This document shows positions 42,230-52,110 of a DNA stretch of 64,000 nt, piece by piece. The stretch covers positions 186,001-250,000 of the forward strand of contig NZ_FNHI01000001.1 in assembly GCF_900103455.1 (NCBI RefSeq). Reading direction: 5' to 3'. A program made the translations under genes and the position numbers. Below the pieces are notes generated by a model. The model did not search any database. It worked only from the letters and a program-made list of their open reading frames with translations, and was not told the origin of the DNA. Origin of the DNA: Streptomyces wuyuanensis (lineage in GTDB: Bacteria; Actinomycetota; Actinomycetes; Streptomycetales; Streptomycetaceae). Every line of letters begins with the position of its first letter. The stretch's first letter is position 1.

Positions 42230-43615
42230 CTATGCCTTGGTTCCGCCGGGGCGCGAAGCGCCCCTCCTCGACGTCGCGGCCCGCACCAGCACGTGCAGGG
42301 CCCACTCCAGCGGTCCCCGCCCCGGCGCCCTGCCGCGGAAGACGCGCGCCCACAGTGCGCAGGCCGCCAGGGAGACCAGGCAGAACGCGCCCAGCGCCAC
42401 CCAGCCGTGCTGGGGCCGCAACTCGGCACGGGCCAGGACGTGGACGGCGTACACCGAGAGCCCCATCGTGCCGACGGTGGCCAGGGGCCGCAGCAGCGGC
42501 CGGAGGGGCCCGCTGCGGGCGGCCGCGACGGCGAGGCCCAGGAGCAGCACACCCGCGCCGGTGTTGGCGACGGTCTCGAAAGGCGTCTGGCTGTACGGTC
42601 CGTCGACCAGCAGCCAGGCCCAGGAGGTGCTCGGTATCGCGCCCGCCTGGGCGGCGAGAACCGCCTGCACCGGATCGGGGGCGCTCAGCGCGAACGGATG
42701 GCTGTCGGCGACGGCCCGCAGCAGCGCCTCGCGCCCGCCGCCCGGCCCCAGCGCCAGCGCCGACAGCCCGTGCCCGGCCAGCGCGGCCAGGGCTCCCCAG
42801 CCGATGAGCCGGACCGCCGTCCCCGGCCTGCGCAGATCCACCACGCGGCCCAGCGCCATGCCCATCGCCACATACGGGAAGTAGGTGAGCCACGGGTACG
42901 CGCCGGACAGCAGCAGGGTGTCCAGCGCGTCGCGGAACCCCGGCAAGCTCGTGACCGCCTCGAACCCCGGATAGCGGCCGCGGCCGGACACGCGGTGGCC
43001 GAAGTACGGCCCCAGCACGTACGACAGCACGGGCCCGAGCACCGGCGACACAGCCGCCCCCACGAGCAGATTGCGCGTCCGCAGCCGGGCGAGCGGCTCG
43101 GCGGCCAGGAAGTACACCGCGAAGAAGGCCAGGATGACCGCGATCCCGGACCTGAGTTCCGCGAGAGCCAGGCCCAGCGCCGCGAGGGCGGCGCAGCGGA
43201 CCAGCGTGCCGCGCCGGGCGCCCCTCGCCGCGGGACGCGGGCGGGTTCCGCCCCGGGACAGCGACAGCGACAGCCCCGCGATCAGGGTGAAGACCGCAGG
43301 CGCGCGCCCGTCGAAGGCGACCAGCAGATGGCCCGCCCCCTCGGGTCTCGCCGGCGGGCCGATGTGCGCCGCGAACATCGCGAAGACCGCGACGGCGCGG
43401 GCGGCGTCCACGCTCGTCAGCCGGTCTCCCGTTCGCCCCGGGCCCGCTGCTCCCCCCGGCCCGCCCGTTCTCCGGGCCCGCCCCGTTCCCCCGGGGTCTC
43501 GTGCCGCTCCCGTTTGCCCGGCTCCCGTGCCGTGGGCACCGCTGCACCGGCTGTACGTACCACCTGATCCGCCCCCGCGTCCCCGGTCGTGCCGCCGAAC
43601 CGGTCGTACGGCCAC
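42230..43615 (-). CDS. Multi-span acyltransferase-like membrane protein (DUF1624/DUF418-like)
   Basis: Start is uncertain. The conserved part begins at 'LTSVDAARAVAVFAMFAAHIGP' (from about 43420) and continues through about ten helices with 'FTLIAGLSLSLSRGG', 'FFAVYFLAAEPLA', 'GLSVYAVHVLARAEL'. This is the pattern of the heparan-alpha-glucosaminide N-acetyltransferase-like / DUF418 membrane family. Upstream to GTG 43615 the frame is Gly/Arg-rich low complexity, so the true start may be GTG 43411. It could acetylate a cell-surface sugar; no certain substrate. Confidence 0.75.
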   Translation of the reverse strand: MAVRPVRRHDRGRGGGSGGTYSRCSGAHGTGAGQTGAARDPGGTGRARRTGGPGGAAGPGRTGDRLTSVDAARAVAVFAMFAAHIGPPARPEGAGHLLVAFDGRAPAVFTLIAGLSLSLSRGGTRPRPAARGARRGTLVRCAALAALGLALAELRSGIAVILAFFAVYFLAAEPLARLRTRNLLVGAAVSPVLGPVLSYVLGPYFGHRVSGRGRYPGFEAVTSLPGFRDALDTLLLSGAYPWLTYFPYVAMGMALGRVVDLRRPGTAVRLIGWGALAALAGHGLSALALGPGGGREALLRAVADSHPFALSAPDPVQAVLAAQAGAIPSTSWAWLLVDGPYSQTPFETVANTGAGVLLLGLAVAAARSGPLRPLLRPLATVGTMGLSVYAVHVLARAELRPQHGWVALGAFCLVSLAACALWARVFRGRAPGRGPLEWALHVLVRAATSRRGASRPGGTKA

Positions 43616-44107
43616 GGTTCTGCCGTACGGCCCGGATCGGCCCTGCTGGTCGACCCCATTTGTATCGGTACGCGACGGGAGGCCCGGAACCGGGGGCGTT
43701 CCGGGTTCGCGTTGCGCCCGGCATCCCGGGACGGCAGCATGGTGAGACGGCCCGCGGGACGGGCCCCCGCCGGTGAGCCGGCGGCGACCGCCGGAAACCC
43801 CCCGGCGTGCCGGCGATGCGGCGATTTCCCCCAGATCAGCCGGACATCCCCGGGACCGGCTGAGCGGGCGCCTCGGGCGCCATGGAAGTCCGAGCGACTC
43901 CACCACGAGACCGATCAGCGTTCTTGCACGAGACGGTTCTGCCACTCGGGTACACCGGAGGCGTCGTCGCAGAAGCGGCCGATGCGGGCCGCGGCGCGGT
44001 ACACCGCGCGTGGCGTCGTCCGGTACGGCGGCCATGTCGGCTCGGCAATGCACCGAAGGACGACGTGTCCGTTCACTCATCGCTCCGGACGAAGCTGGGA
44101 GTGAGCC
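43616..44107. other. Intergenic stretch without recognisable gene
   Basis: About 490 bases between two divergent genes. Open frames here are Arg/Pro-rich and have no SD or domain. It should contain promoters in both directions, but no convincing pair was found. Confidence 0.5.
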
Positions 44108-44872
44108 ATGACGACTGGGACCGCGTTGCACTGGATCGACGGCACCTGGGTCGGTCCGGGAAGCCGTGACGGCACTGACGTCCGTCCGGCGCCGGGGGAG
44201 CAGAGGACTGACGGGACCGCGGGCGACGGACGCGAGATGGCGGCACGGGCGGTCGCGGCGGCCCGGCGGGCCTTCGGCGAGACGCGCTGGAAGGACGACC
44301 GGCATCTGCGGGCCAGGACCCTGCACGAGATGGCGGACGTCTTCGCCGCGCACGTCGGGCAGTTGACCGAGGTGCTCGCCCTGACGGACGGAAGGCGCAG
44401 GCAGCACGCGCGCTTCGAGGCGGAGGCGGTGCCGTCGCGACTGCGCTACTTCGCCTCGCTCGTGCGCACCGAGCACGGCCGTGCCCTCGAAGCCGCCCCG
44501 GGGAAGTGCTCCCTGGTCCTGCGGCGCCCCCGAGGCGTGACGGGAATCGTCGTACCGCGCCGGTCGCCCGTCGTCGTGCTCATCTGCTCCCTGGCCCCGG
44601 CCCTGGCGGCCGGTACGACCAGTGTGGTGGGGATGCCGGAGCAGACGGCCCGCGTCAACTCCCTGGTCTTCGGGATCTTCTCCGAGATCGAGTCCCTGCC
44701 GCGTGGCGTCGTGAACGGGTTCACGGAGGAGGACGGCGCGGGCGCCCGGTATCTGGTGGCCGCCGCGGACGTGCCGTGCGCCCTCGACGGCAGCTCCCGG
44801 GAAGCGTCGGCGATGGAGGACTTCGTCGAGTGCGAGCGCGTGACCATCACCCCCGGAACCATTCAGCGATAG
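44108..44872 (+). pseudogene. Aldehyde dehydrogenase, N-terminal half only
   Basis: 254 residues against about 480 for the family. It has the N-terminal ALDH part ('WIDGTWVGPGSRDGT', 'RARTLHEMADVFAAHVGQLTEVLAL', 'PRGVTGIVVPRRSPVVVLICSLAPALAAGTTSVV') and the region 'LPRGVVNGFTEEDG', but the catalytic Glu and Cys and the whole C-terminal domain are missing; the end is an unrelated-looking tail. It keeps an SD (GGGAG) and may still be translated, but cannot be an active dehydrogenase. It is followed by other decayed genes. Confidence 0.7.
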
Positions 44873-44997
44873 CCGCGTCCCGGGCCTGCTCCGCGCACGC
44901 GGGGAGCGGTTGACGGAGCGTCATGCACACCGGTGCGACCCGGCCCCGATCCGGTGCGGACGGGGACCGGCACCACCGCCGCGGCCCCGCCCCGGTG

Positions 44998-45187
44998 CAC
45001 GATCGCCACCGCGGCCCACGGCGCCACCCCCCCCCGGGCGGCGCCCGCGTCGGCGACCGTGACCACCGCGACACCGAGATCCCCAGGAGCAGGCCGCACC
45101 ACTGCCGCCGGGGACGCGCTGCCGCAGCAGCGGCCCGGCGAGCGCGCCTGCGACGAGCGGCTGTGCGGCGTCGACCAGGGCCGTGGT
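44998..45187 (-). pseudogene. Remnant of a DMT/EamA-type transporter, frameshifted
   Basis: Reading leftward, three frames in turn give one transporter-like stretch: '[20 protein letters not shown]', then 'QWCGLLLGI', then 'GVAVVTVADAGAARGGVAPW'. This order matches the middle helices of drug/metabolite transporters, with two frame changes. A run of nine C (45027-45035) lies inside. No complete gene exists in any frame. It is divergent from a TetR remnant, a common pairing in intact form. Confidence 0.55.
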
Positions 45188-45395
45188 CCCCTCGTCCCGG
45201 CCGGCAGCCCCGGCGCATCACCCTGACCTCGGCGCCCGCCGCGTCCTGGAAGCCGCCTCACGGCTGTTCTACGAACACGGCATCCACGCAGTCGGGGTGG
45301 ACCTGATCGCCGCCGAGGCCGGAGCGACCAAGAGGACCCTCTACGGCCCGTACGAGACCCGCCCGTACGAGACCCGCCCCTGCGAGGTGGACGCC
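45183..45395 (+). pseudogene. Truncated TetR regulator, HTH only
   Basis: The frame gives 'RRVLEAASRLFYEHGIHAVGVDLIAAEAGATKRTLY', a good TetR helix-turn-helix, then breaks off into a tandem 15-bp repeat (45347-45376, encoding PYETR twice) and into the antisense of the next gene. The ligand domain is gone. It is not expected to work as a full regulator. Confidence 0.65.
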
Positions 45396-45400
45396 CGTGC

Positions 45401-47476
45401 TCACTCCCGCACACGCGCGATGAGCAGCGCGACGTCGTCCTCCACCGGACCCCGCCGCAGCGAGTCGAGGAGGCGGTCGCACGTCTCCTCCAGCCCGGCG
45501 GCGGGCCCCGCCATCAGCGTGAGCAGCACATGCAGCCGGGCGTCGATGTCCTGGTCGCGCGTCTCCACCAGACCGTCGGTGTAGAGCACGAGGGTGTCCC
45601 CGGGGCTCAGGGCGAAGTCGACGGAGCGGAACTCCACTCCGCCGACGCCCAGCGGCACCCCGGTGGGCAGATCGAGCAGCACGGGCGCCTCACCGGGCCG
45701 CAGCAGCACCGGCGGCAGATGACCGGCCGTGGAGATGCACACACGGCCCTTGTGCGGGTCGTACAGCGCGTACAGGCACGTCGCGATGTACGGCTCCAGC
45801 TCACCGGTGATCGAGTCCAGGTGCCGCAGCACCTCGTCGGGCCCCAGGCCCAGGGAGGCGAGCGTCTGCGTGGCGGTGCGCAGCCGGCCCATCGCCGTCG
45901 CCGCGTTGATCCCGCTGCCCATCACGTCGCCCACCACCAGCGCGGTCTTGCCGTCGCTGAGGGGGAGGATGTCGAACCAGTCGCCGCCGACCTCGCTGAC
46001 CGCTCCCGCGGGCTGGTAGCGGGAGGCGACCTCCAGCCCCACCAGGTTCGGCGGATGCCGGGGCAGCAGACTGCGCTGGAGGGCGAGCGCCGCGTTGCGC
46101 TGCTGCTGGTACCAGCGGGCGTTGTCGATGCACACCGCGGCCCGGCTCGCCAGTTCGCTCGCCAGCAGCACGTCGTCGGAGTCGAACGGGACCGGGTTGC
46201 GGAACCGCTTCAGGTCGAGCGCCCCCAGCACCTCCCCGCGGGCGATCAGCGGCACCGCCATGTACGAGTGCACCCCCGCCGCCGCCAGCAGCACCGACGC
46301 CGAGGCGTCCCGCGCGATCCGCGGCAGGTCCTCGTTCGCCACGTGCGGCACCACGATCGGCTCGCCCGTCTGCACGCACTGGGTGACCAGCCGGTCCGCC
46401 TCGTAACGGGTGATCTCGCCCGGCGGGTCGGCGGCCTGCACGGCGACGGTCGGATACGCGGCCGCCACGGCGAGCGCGCGGAACACCGCCGTGCTGCCCT
46501 CCTGCACCGACTCGCGGCGCCCCTCGACCGCGGAGTCCAGCACGTCCACCGCGGCGATGTCGGCGAGCTCCGGCACCGTGACGTCGGCCAGCTCCCGGGC
46601 GGTCTCCCACAGGTCCAGGGTGGTGCCGATGCGCATCGACGCGTCGGCCACCAGGGAGAGCCGGTGCCGGGCCCGCTCCGCCTCCTTCGCGGCGTGGTGC
46701 CGGTCCGTCACGTCCACCACGGACGCGGCGACCCCGAGGATGCGGCCGCGCGGGTCCTCCAGCCGGTACAGCGACACCGACCAGGCGCGCTCGGTGTCCA
46801 GGTCGGACGGCGTGCGCCCGAGCACCTGGCGGTCCACCATCGGCGTGCCGGTCTCCAGCACCCGGCGCATGGCCGCCTCGAGCCGGGCGGCGTCCAGGAA
46901 CGGCAGGGTCTCGCTCACGCGGCGGCCCACGTGCTGCTCCGCCGGAAGTCCGCTGACGCCTGCCAGGGCGGGGTTGACCGTCACGCACCGCAGGTCGGGG
47001 TCCAGCACGGCCAGACCGATCGGCGACTGGTCGACCAGCCGCACTGACAGGGCCAGGTCCCGTTCCACCTGGCGGAGGGTCTCCTGGCTGGTGGACAGCC
47101 CCAGGGCGTAGAAGCCGCCGTGCTGGTCCTGGAGCCGCATGTTGCGGAACTCCAGCTGACGGACCGCGCCGTCCTTGTGCCGCACCGGAAACACCCCGGC
47201 CCAGTTCTCGCCGCTCTCCATCACGCTCGAGAACAGCTCGAGGACGGTGCCGATGTGATCCTCCTCGACCAGCAGCGGCAGCGCGTACTGCCCGAGCGCC
47301 TCCTCGGCGGTGTAGCCCAGCAGTTCCTCGGCCTGCTGGCTCCACAGGGCGATCCGCCCCTCCGCGTCCAGCACCACCGGTGCCAGGCCGAGCACGTCGA
47401 GCAGCCCGCCGGGCGGGGCGGGGCCGACCTCCACGCTCGGTACCAGGTCACCGGGGAACGCTTCGGTGCCACCCAT
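45401..47476 (-). CDS. PAS-PAS-GAF-SpoIIE (PP2C) phosphatase
   Basis: 691 residues. Two PAS-like sensor domains ('VVLDAEGRIALWSQQAEELLGYTAEEALG' about 35-60; 'VDQSPIGLAVLDPDLRCVTVNPALAG' about 150), a GAF domain (about 290-430) and a C-terminal SpoIIE/PP2C serine phosphatase: 'EVGGDWFDILPLSDGKTALVVGDVMGSGINAATAMGRLR', 'ISTAGHLPPVLL', 'LVLYTDGLVETRDQDID', 'EDDVALLIARV'. Metal-binding Asp residues are present. It would dephosphorylate an anti-sigma antagonist in a stress or development pathway. ATG 47476 with GGGAGGAG upstream. Confidence 0.92.
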   Translation of the reverse strand: MGGTEAFPGDLVPSVEVGPAPPGGLLDVLGLAPVVLDAEGRIALWSQQAEELLGYTAEEALGQYALPLLVEEDHIGTVLELFSSVMESGENWAGVFPVRHKDGAVRQLEFRNMRLQDQHGGFYALGLSTSQETLRQVERDLALSVRLVDQSPIGLAVLDPDLRCVTVNPALAGVSGLPAEQHVGRRVSETLPFLDAARLEAAMRRVLETGTPMVDRQVLGRTPSDLDTERAWSVSLYRLEDPRGRILGVAASVVDVTDRHHAAKEAERARHRLSLVADASMRIGTTLDLWETARELADVTVPELADIAAVDVLDSAVEGRRESVQEGSTAVFRALAVAAAYPTVAVQAADPPGEITRYEADRLVTQCVQTGEPIVVPHVANEDLPRIARDASASVLLAAAGVHSYMAVPLIARGEVLGALDLKRFRNPVPFDSDDVLLASELASRAAVCIDNARWYQQQRNAALALQRSLLPRHPPNLVGLEVASRYQPAGAVSEVGGDWFDILPLSDGKTALVVGDVMGSGINAATAMGRLRTATQTLASLGLGPDEVLRHLDSITGELEPYIATCLYALYDPHKGRVCISTAGHLPPVLLRPGEAPVLLDLPTGVPLGVGGVEFRSVDFALSPGDTLVLYTDGLVETRDQDIDARLHVLLTLMAGPAAGLEETCDRLLDSLRRGPVEDDVALLIARVRE

Positions 47477-47598
47477 CCGCAGCTGCTCCTCCCGCCACCG
47501 TCACAGGGTATTTGTGCAGGTCATGCCCACCCCGCCGGAAACCTGGGCGCTCTCATCGTCCCTCCGCGCCCGGATCCGTGCAGCTTCGGCCCCACCGG

Positions 47599-50028
47599 TC
47601 AGCCCGGCAGCTCCTGCTCGGTCCAGACAGTCTTGCCCTCATGTGCGTGCCGTGTACCCCACCGTGACGTCAGTTGTGCCACGAGCAACAGCCCGCGGCC
47701 GCCCTCGTCGGTGCTGCGGGCCCGCCGCAGATGCGGTGAGGTACTGCTGGGGTCGGAGACCTCGCAGATCAGACGGTGCAGACGGATCAGTCTCAGGGTC
47801 ACCGGGCCGCCTGCGTAGCGGTAGGCGTTGGTGACGAGTTCGCTCACGATCAGCTCGGTGGTGAAGATCATCTCCTCCAGGCCCCACTCGGTCAGCTTCT
47901 CCGCGGTCAGCACCCTGGCCCGCGCCGGGGTGGTCGGCTCGGCGGGCAGTACCCAGGTCACGACCTGCTCGGGCGCCAGGGTGCGGGTCCTGGCCAGCAG
48001 CAGGGCCACGTCGTCGGTGGGCCGTGCCGGAAGCAGCGCGTCCACCACGGACTGGGCCATGTCCTCCAGCGGCCGGTCCCGGCCGCTCAGGGCCTCCGCC
48101 AGCCGGTCGAGACCCGCGTCGATGTCGTACGCGTCGCCCTCGATGAGCCCGTTGGTGTACAGGGCGAGCACGCTGTTCTCCGGCAGTTCCAGATCCTCGG
48201 ACTCGAACGGCAGCCCACCGAGACCCAGCGGAGGCCCGGCGGGCAGATCGGGCAGGCTCACCTCGCCGTCCGGCGAGACGAGCGCGGGCGGCGGATGGCC
48301 GGCGCGGGCCACGGAGCAGATCCGGGACACCGGGTCGTACACGGCGTACAGACAGGTGGCGCCCACCACCTGCTCGCCGGGCGAGCCCTCGTCGCCGTGC
48401 TCCTGCTCCCCGGCCAGCCGGGTGACCAGGTCGTCGAGGTGGGACAGCACCTCGTCCGGCTCCAGGTCCAGATCGGCCAGGGTGTGCACGGCGGTGCGCA
48501 GCCGGCCCATCGTCGCGGCGGCGTTGATGCCGTGGCCCACGACATCGCCGACGACCAGCGCGACCCGGGCCCCGGACAGCGGGATCACGTCGAACCAGTC
48601 CCCGCCCACCCCCGCGGAGCCGCCGGCCGGCAGATACCGGTGCGCGACGCGCACCGCCGGCTGCGAGGGGACCTCGCGCGGCAGCAGCCGGCGCTGCAGG
48701 GCCAGCGCCGTCCGGTGCTCCTGGGTGTAGCGGCGGGCGTTGTCGATGGCGACCCCGGCCCGCGCGGCGAACTCGTTCGCCAGCGTCAGGTCGTCCTCCT
48801 CGAACGGCTCCGGGACGACGTACCGCCACAGGCAGACGAGGCCCAGCACCAGGCCCCGGGCGGTCAGCGGCACGACCATCAGCGAGTGGACGCCCAGCGC
48901 CCGCGCGTGCTCGCCCCGTTCGGCGTGCAGGCCGAGCTCCGCGTCGTCGGGATCCATGTGCGGCACGAGCACGGGGCGCCGGCTCACCAGGCACCGGGCC
49001 TGCGGCGAATCCTTCGGGAAGGATCTGAGCGTGCCCACCGGGTACATCACCCGCTCGGGGTACGGTGCGACCGACTTGAAAGCGGCCCTGCGCAGCGGAC
49101 CGCCGCGCTCCGGGAACAGCGCCTCCCCGAGTCCGACGGCCGGCAGGAGGTCGACCGTCACACAGTCGGCGATACCGGGCACGGCGACGTCCACCAGCTC
49201 CTGCGCCGTGGTCTCCACGTCCAGCGTGGTGCCGATCAGCTCGCTCGCCTCGTTCAGCATCGCCAGCCGGCGGCGCGCCCGGTGCCGGTCGGTGACGTCC
49301 TCGACCAGCTGGGTCACCCCGAGCGTCCGCCCGCCCGAGTCCTCCATGCGGAAGGCCGACACCGCGACGTAGCGCTCGATGCCCGGCTCGATGAGCAGCC
49401 GGCACGGCTGCTCAGTGAAGATCATCGGCGTCCCGGTCTCCAGGACCTCCTTGAGCCGCGACTCGATCGTCTCGGCGTCCGCGGCCACCAGGAAGTCACC
49501 GATGCGATGGCCCCGGGCCTGGTCGCTGGTGATCCCGCCGATGTGCGCTATCGGCCGGTTGATCCGCAGGATCGCCAGATTCGGGTCGTGCACCGACAGA
49601 CCGATGGGGGAGCGGCGGAACAGCCCCTCCATCACCGACCGGTCGATCTCCCACTGGGCGACCTCCTCGGCCGGCGCGCCCACCAGCAGCCACTCGTCCG
49701 CCCGGCCCTCCCGTATCACCCGTCGGGCCCGGACCCCGAATCGGGACCTGCGGCCCTCCTTGTCGACGACCGGCACCACCCCGAACCAGCCGCCGTCCCG
49801 CACGCAGTCGACCGCGGCCTCCCGCACGAGGCCGCGGTCACGCGCGTCGACGAGGAACTGCTCCGCGGGGCGGCCGAGTGCCTCCTGGTCCGTGAACCCC
49901 AGGACTTCGCGCGCGCGCTCGCTCCAGCCGACCACCGACCCCCGCTCGTCCAGCACGACGGAGACGGCCCGCCCCAGCGAGAACGGGTCCTCCGGGCTCT
50001 CACTGATCAGGGTCACGGATCCGGTCAT
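47599..50028 (-). CDS. PAS-GAF-SpoIIE phosphatase fused to an HATPase anti-sigma kinase domain
   Basis: 809 residues from ATG 50028 (ATG 50037 is nine bases upstream but too close to its SD). Two PAS regions ('VVLDERGSVVGWSERAREVLG', 'FRRSPIGLSVHDPNLAILRIN'), GAF (about 320-480), PP2C ('GVGGDWFDVIPLSGARVALVVGDVVGHGINAAATMG', 'LALYTNGLIEGDAYDID', 'TDDVALLLART'), then a serine-kinase-like ATPase of the RsbW/SpoIIAB type ('FTTELIVSELVTNAYRYA', 'STDEGGRGLLLVAQLTSRWG'). So switch phosphatase and anti-sigma kinase are in one chain. Paralogue of the gene downstream, which lacks the ATPase. Confidence 0.92.
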   Translation of the reverse strand: MTGSVTLISESPEDPFSLGRAVSVVLDERGSVVGWSERAREVLGFTDQEALGRPAEQFLVDARDRGLVREAAVDCVRDGGWFGVVPVVDKEGRRSRFGVRARRVIREGRADEWLLVGAPAEEVAQWEIDRSVMEGLFRRSPIGLSVHDPNLAILRINRPIAHIGGITSDQARGHRIGDFLVAADAETIESRLKEVLETGTPMIFTEQPCRLLIEPGIERYVAVSAFRMEDSGGRTLGVTQLVEDVTDRHRARRRLAMLNEASELIGTTLDVETTAQELVDVAVPGIADCVTVDLLPAVGLGEALFPERGGPLRRAAFKSVAPYPERVMYPVGTLRSFPKDSPQARCLVSRRPVLVPHMDPDDAELGLHAERGEHARALGVHSLMVVPLTARGLVLGLVCLWRYVVPEPFEEDDLTLANEFAARAGVAIDNARRYTQEHRTALALQRRLLPREVPSQPAVRVAHRYLPAGGSAGVGGDWFDVIPLSGARVALVVGDVVGHGINAAATMGRLRTAVHTLADLDLEPDEVLSHLDDLVTRLAGEQEHGDEGSPGEQVVGATCLYAVYDPVSRICSVARAGHPPPALVSPDGEVSLPDLPAGPPLGLGGLPFESEDLELPENSVLALYTNGLIEGDAYDIDAGLDRLAEALSGRDRPLEDMAQSVVDALLPARPTDDVALLLARTRTLAPEQVVTWVLPAEPTTPARARVLTAEKLTEWGLEEMIFTTELIVSELVTNAYRYAGGPVTLRLIRLHRLICEVSDPSSTSPHLRRARSTDEGGRGLLLVAQLTSRWGTRHAHEGKTVWTEQELPG

Positions 50029-50497
50029 CACTCTCATGCTCCACCGGCTCCGACGGTTGCGCACGCCCCGTGGCCCGTTTGACGCCGATTCACGGGGGCG
50101 AGGCCCCGGTGCGGCACCGGCGGGCACGCCGGCATGCGATCTTGATCGCCGCGGCGCACCCTGGAGCCATGGCGGCCGTCCGCCCGTGAAGTGTGCTCCC
50201 GGGCATGCCCGTGTGCCAACAGGCGTGCGCGCACTCTCCGTTGGCGCGGCCCCGGCGCTGCCCTCGCTGCGGGGCAGCGGCGGGGAGCCGCACACGCCTC
50301 GACTCGGCGCGGCCCCGCGCACGCTGACCTCGTGGATCTCGCCGGGGCTGTGCCCCGCCGCACCGCCGGAGCCGTGGCCCCGTCATATCGCCGGGTCCGC
50401 GGTCCCGTTCCGCACCCGGTGCCGCTCCCATGGGCCGGCTGCGGACTCGTTCGTGTCGCTGTTGGGCCGAATGGGTGAGGAGCGCGAAGATGGTCGC
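50029..50497. other. Intergenic stretch without recognisable gene
   Basis: About 470 bases between divergent genes. Frames are low-complexity Pro/Ala/Arg and lack SDs. Promoters for the phosphatase and the SepF-like gene must lie here, but I cannot point to them. Confidence 0.45.
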
Positions 50498-50917
50498 ATG
50501 AGCAGGTACGAGAGGTACGACGTCACCGACGAGCAGTGGGAGGGCCTGGCCCAGGTCGTGCCGCTGCGCGGCCGCAACGAGTGGCCGTCACGCGTGGACC
50601 ACCGCACGATCCCCCGGGACGGCCTCGCCGCCGCCGGGGCCGGCGCGGAGGCGGAGCAGCGCCGGATGGTCGTCCTGCGCGTCCAGGTCTTCGCCGACGC
50701 CCGCGAGGTCGCCGAGTACCTCATCGCCCGCATTCCCGTGCTGCTCGACCTCACCGGCGCCGACGCCGAAGTCGCCAAACGCATCCTCGACTTCAGCAGC
50801 GGAGTCGTCTTCGGGCTCGGCTGCGGCATGCACCGCGTCGACCGCAACGTGTTCCTGCTCGCACCCGTCGGCACGGAGGTCGACGGTCTCGCGGCCGCCG
50901 CCGTCCCCCATTCGTAG
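50498..50917 (+). CDS. SepF-like (DUF552) protein
   Basis: 139 residues. The C-terminal SepF core is clear: 'RMVVLRVQVFADAREVAEYLIARIPVLLDLTGADAEVAKRILDFSSGVVFGLGCGMHRVDRNVFLLAPVGTEV'. SepF binds FtsZ and anchors the division ring; Streptomyces carry extra SepF paralogues with shorter N-termini, and this is probably one ('MSRYERYDVTDEQWEGLAQVVPLRG'). ATG 50498 chosen; ATG 50471 in frame is possible. No membrane-binding helix of classical SepF is evident at the N-terminus. Confidence 0.88.
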   Translation: MSRYERYDVTDEQWEGLAQVVPLRGRNEWPSRVDHRTIPRDGLAAAGAGAEAEQRRMVVLRVQVFADAREVAEYLIARIPVLLDLTGADAEVAKRILDFSSGVVFGLGCGMHRVDRNVFLLAPVGTEVDGLAAAAVPHS

Positions 50918-50973
50918 GAAGCGTTTCCAGAGGTAACGGTTCGGCGTGCCGGGCGCTGCGTAGCGTCCGCCGC

Positions 50974-52110
50974 ATGGACGCATCCGCCATCCGCCCCACC
51001 GTCACCGAACTGCGACTCTCCTCCTTCGCCGCGCACCGGGGGAGAGTCCTTCCGCTCGGCCCCGTGACCCTCTTCGCCGGGCCGAGCGGCAGCGGCAAGT
51101 CGACCGCACTGCGCGCGTACGAGGCACTGGCCCGGCTCGGGTCCGGCGCCGCGCTGGGCGAGGTGTTCCCCGATCCGGCGGGCTGTGTGCCCGAGGTCGC
51201 GGCACCCGACGAGCAGGGCAGGCGGGGCTTCAGGATCGGCTGCACGGTCGACGGCCCGGAGGGGCCCGTCCGGCTCGACGTCGCCGTGCAGGCCGATCCC
51301 GCGCTGCGCATCGTCGGCGAACGGCTGACCGCGGGCGGGCGCACGCTGCTGAGCACCGCCCTGCGCGACCCGGGACGTGCCTGCGTCCAGGCCGAGTGGC
51401 ACACCGCGGGCGACGCGCTGGTCACTCGTGCGCCGCTCCCCGACGACCTGCTCGGCACGGCGCTCCTGCCGCTGCGGGTCGCCGGGACGACGGACGGGCA
51501 GCGGCAGGTGCTCGCGGCCGCCGAGCAGGTCGTGGTGGCGCTGCGCTCGGTGTTCCCCTGCGATCCCCGGCCCGAGCGGATGCGCGAGCCGGTCCCGCCG
51601 GGGGAGGGGCGGCTTCGGCGCGGCTGCGACAACCTGGCCGCCGTGCTCCACCGCACCCGCCACGAGTGCACGCGCCGCCACGCCCGGCTGACGTCCGTCG
51701 CCCGCGCGGGGTGCGCCGGCCCCGTCAGCGAGGTCGGGGTCGAGGAGCTCACGGACGGGACGGTCCGGGCGGTCCTCGGCCGGGCCGCTGCGGACGGCCC
51801 GGCGCGGGCCACCCCGCTCGGCCGGCTCGGCGACGGCGAACTGCGGTTCCTGGCCCTCGCCCTGGTCCTGCTGACCGGTCCCGGTGTGCTGGCGGTCGAC
51901 CAGGCCGCGGAGGTCCCGCGGGCCCTGCAGTCGCTGACCGTCCTCGCCGAGAACCTGGACCGCGCCCTGGACACGGCCCAGTTCCGCGCCCTCCTCGCCC
52001 TGGCCGCGTCCATCTGCGCCGACGGGCACCTGCGGCTGGTGGGGGAGGTGGGAGAGGCGGCGGCCGCGCGGGGAGTCCACGGCGTGACGGTGGTAGACCT
52101 GGTGCGATGA
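50974..52110 (+). CDS. AAA/SMC-like ATP-binding protein
   Basis: 378 residues. Walker A 'PVTLFAGPSGSGKSTAL' near residue 38 following 'ELRLSSFAAHRG' (as in AAA_15/21 and RecF-like ATPases), a diverged middle, and a signature/Walker B-like region 'GDGELRFLALALVLLTGPGVLAVDQA'. Function unknown; it may act as a small nuclease-less ATPase. Overlaps the MazG-like gene (ATGA), which suggests joint function. Confidence 0.82.
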   Translation: MDASAIRPTVTELRLSSFAAHRGRVLPLGPVTLFAGPSGSGKSTALRAYEALARLGSGAALGEVFPDPAGCVPEVAAPDEQGRRGFRIGCTVDGPEGPVRLDVAVQADPALRIVGERLTAGGRTLLSTALRDPGRACVQAEWHTAGDALVTRAPLPDDLLGTALLPLRVAGTTDGQRQVLAAAEQVVVALRSVFPCDPRPERMREPVPPGEGRLRRGCDNLAAVLHRTRHECTRRHARLTSVARAGCAGPVSEVGVEELTDGTVRAVLGRAAADGPARATPLGRLGDGELRFLALALVLLTGPGVLAVDQAAEVPRALQSLTVLAENLDRALDTAQFRALLALAASICADGHLRLVGEVGEAAAARGVHGVTVVDLVR

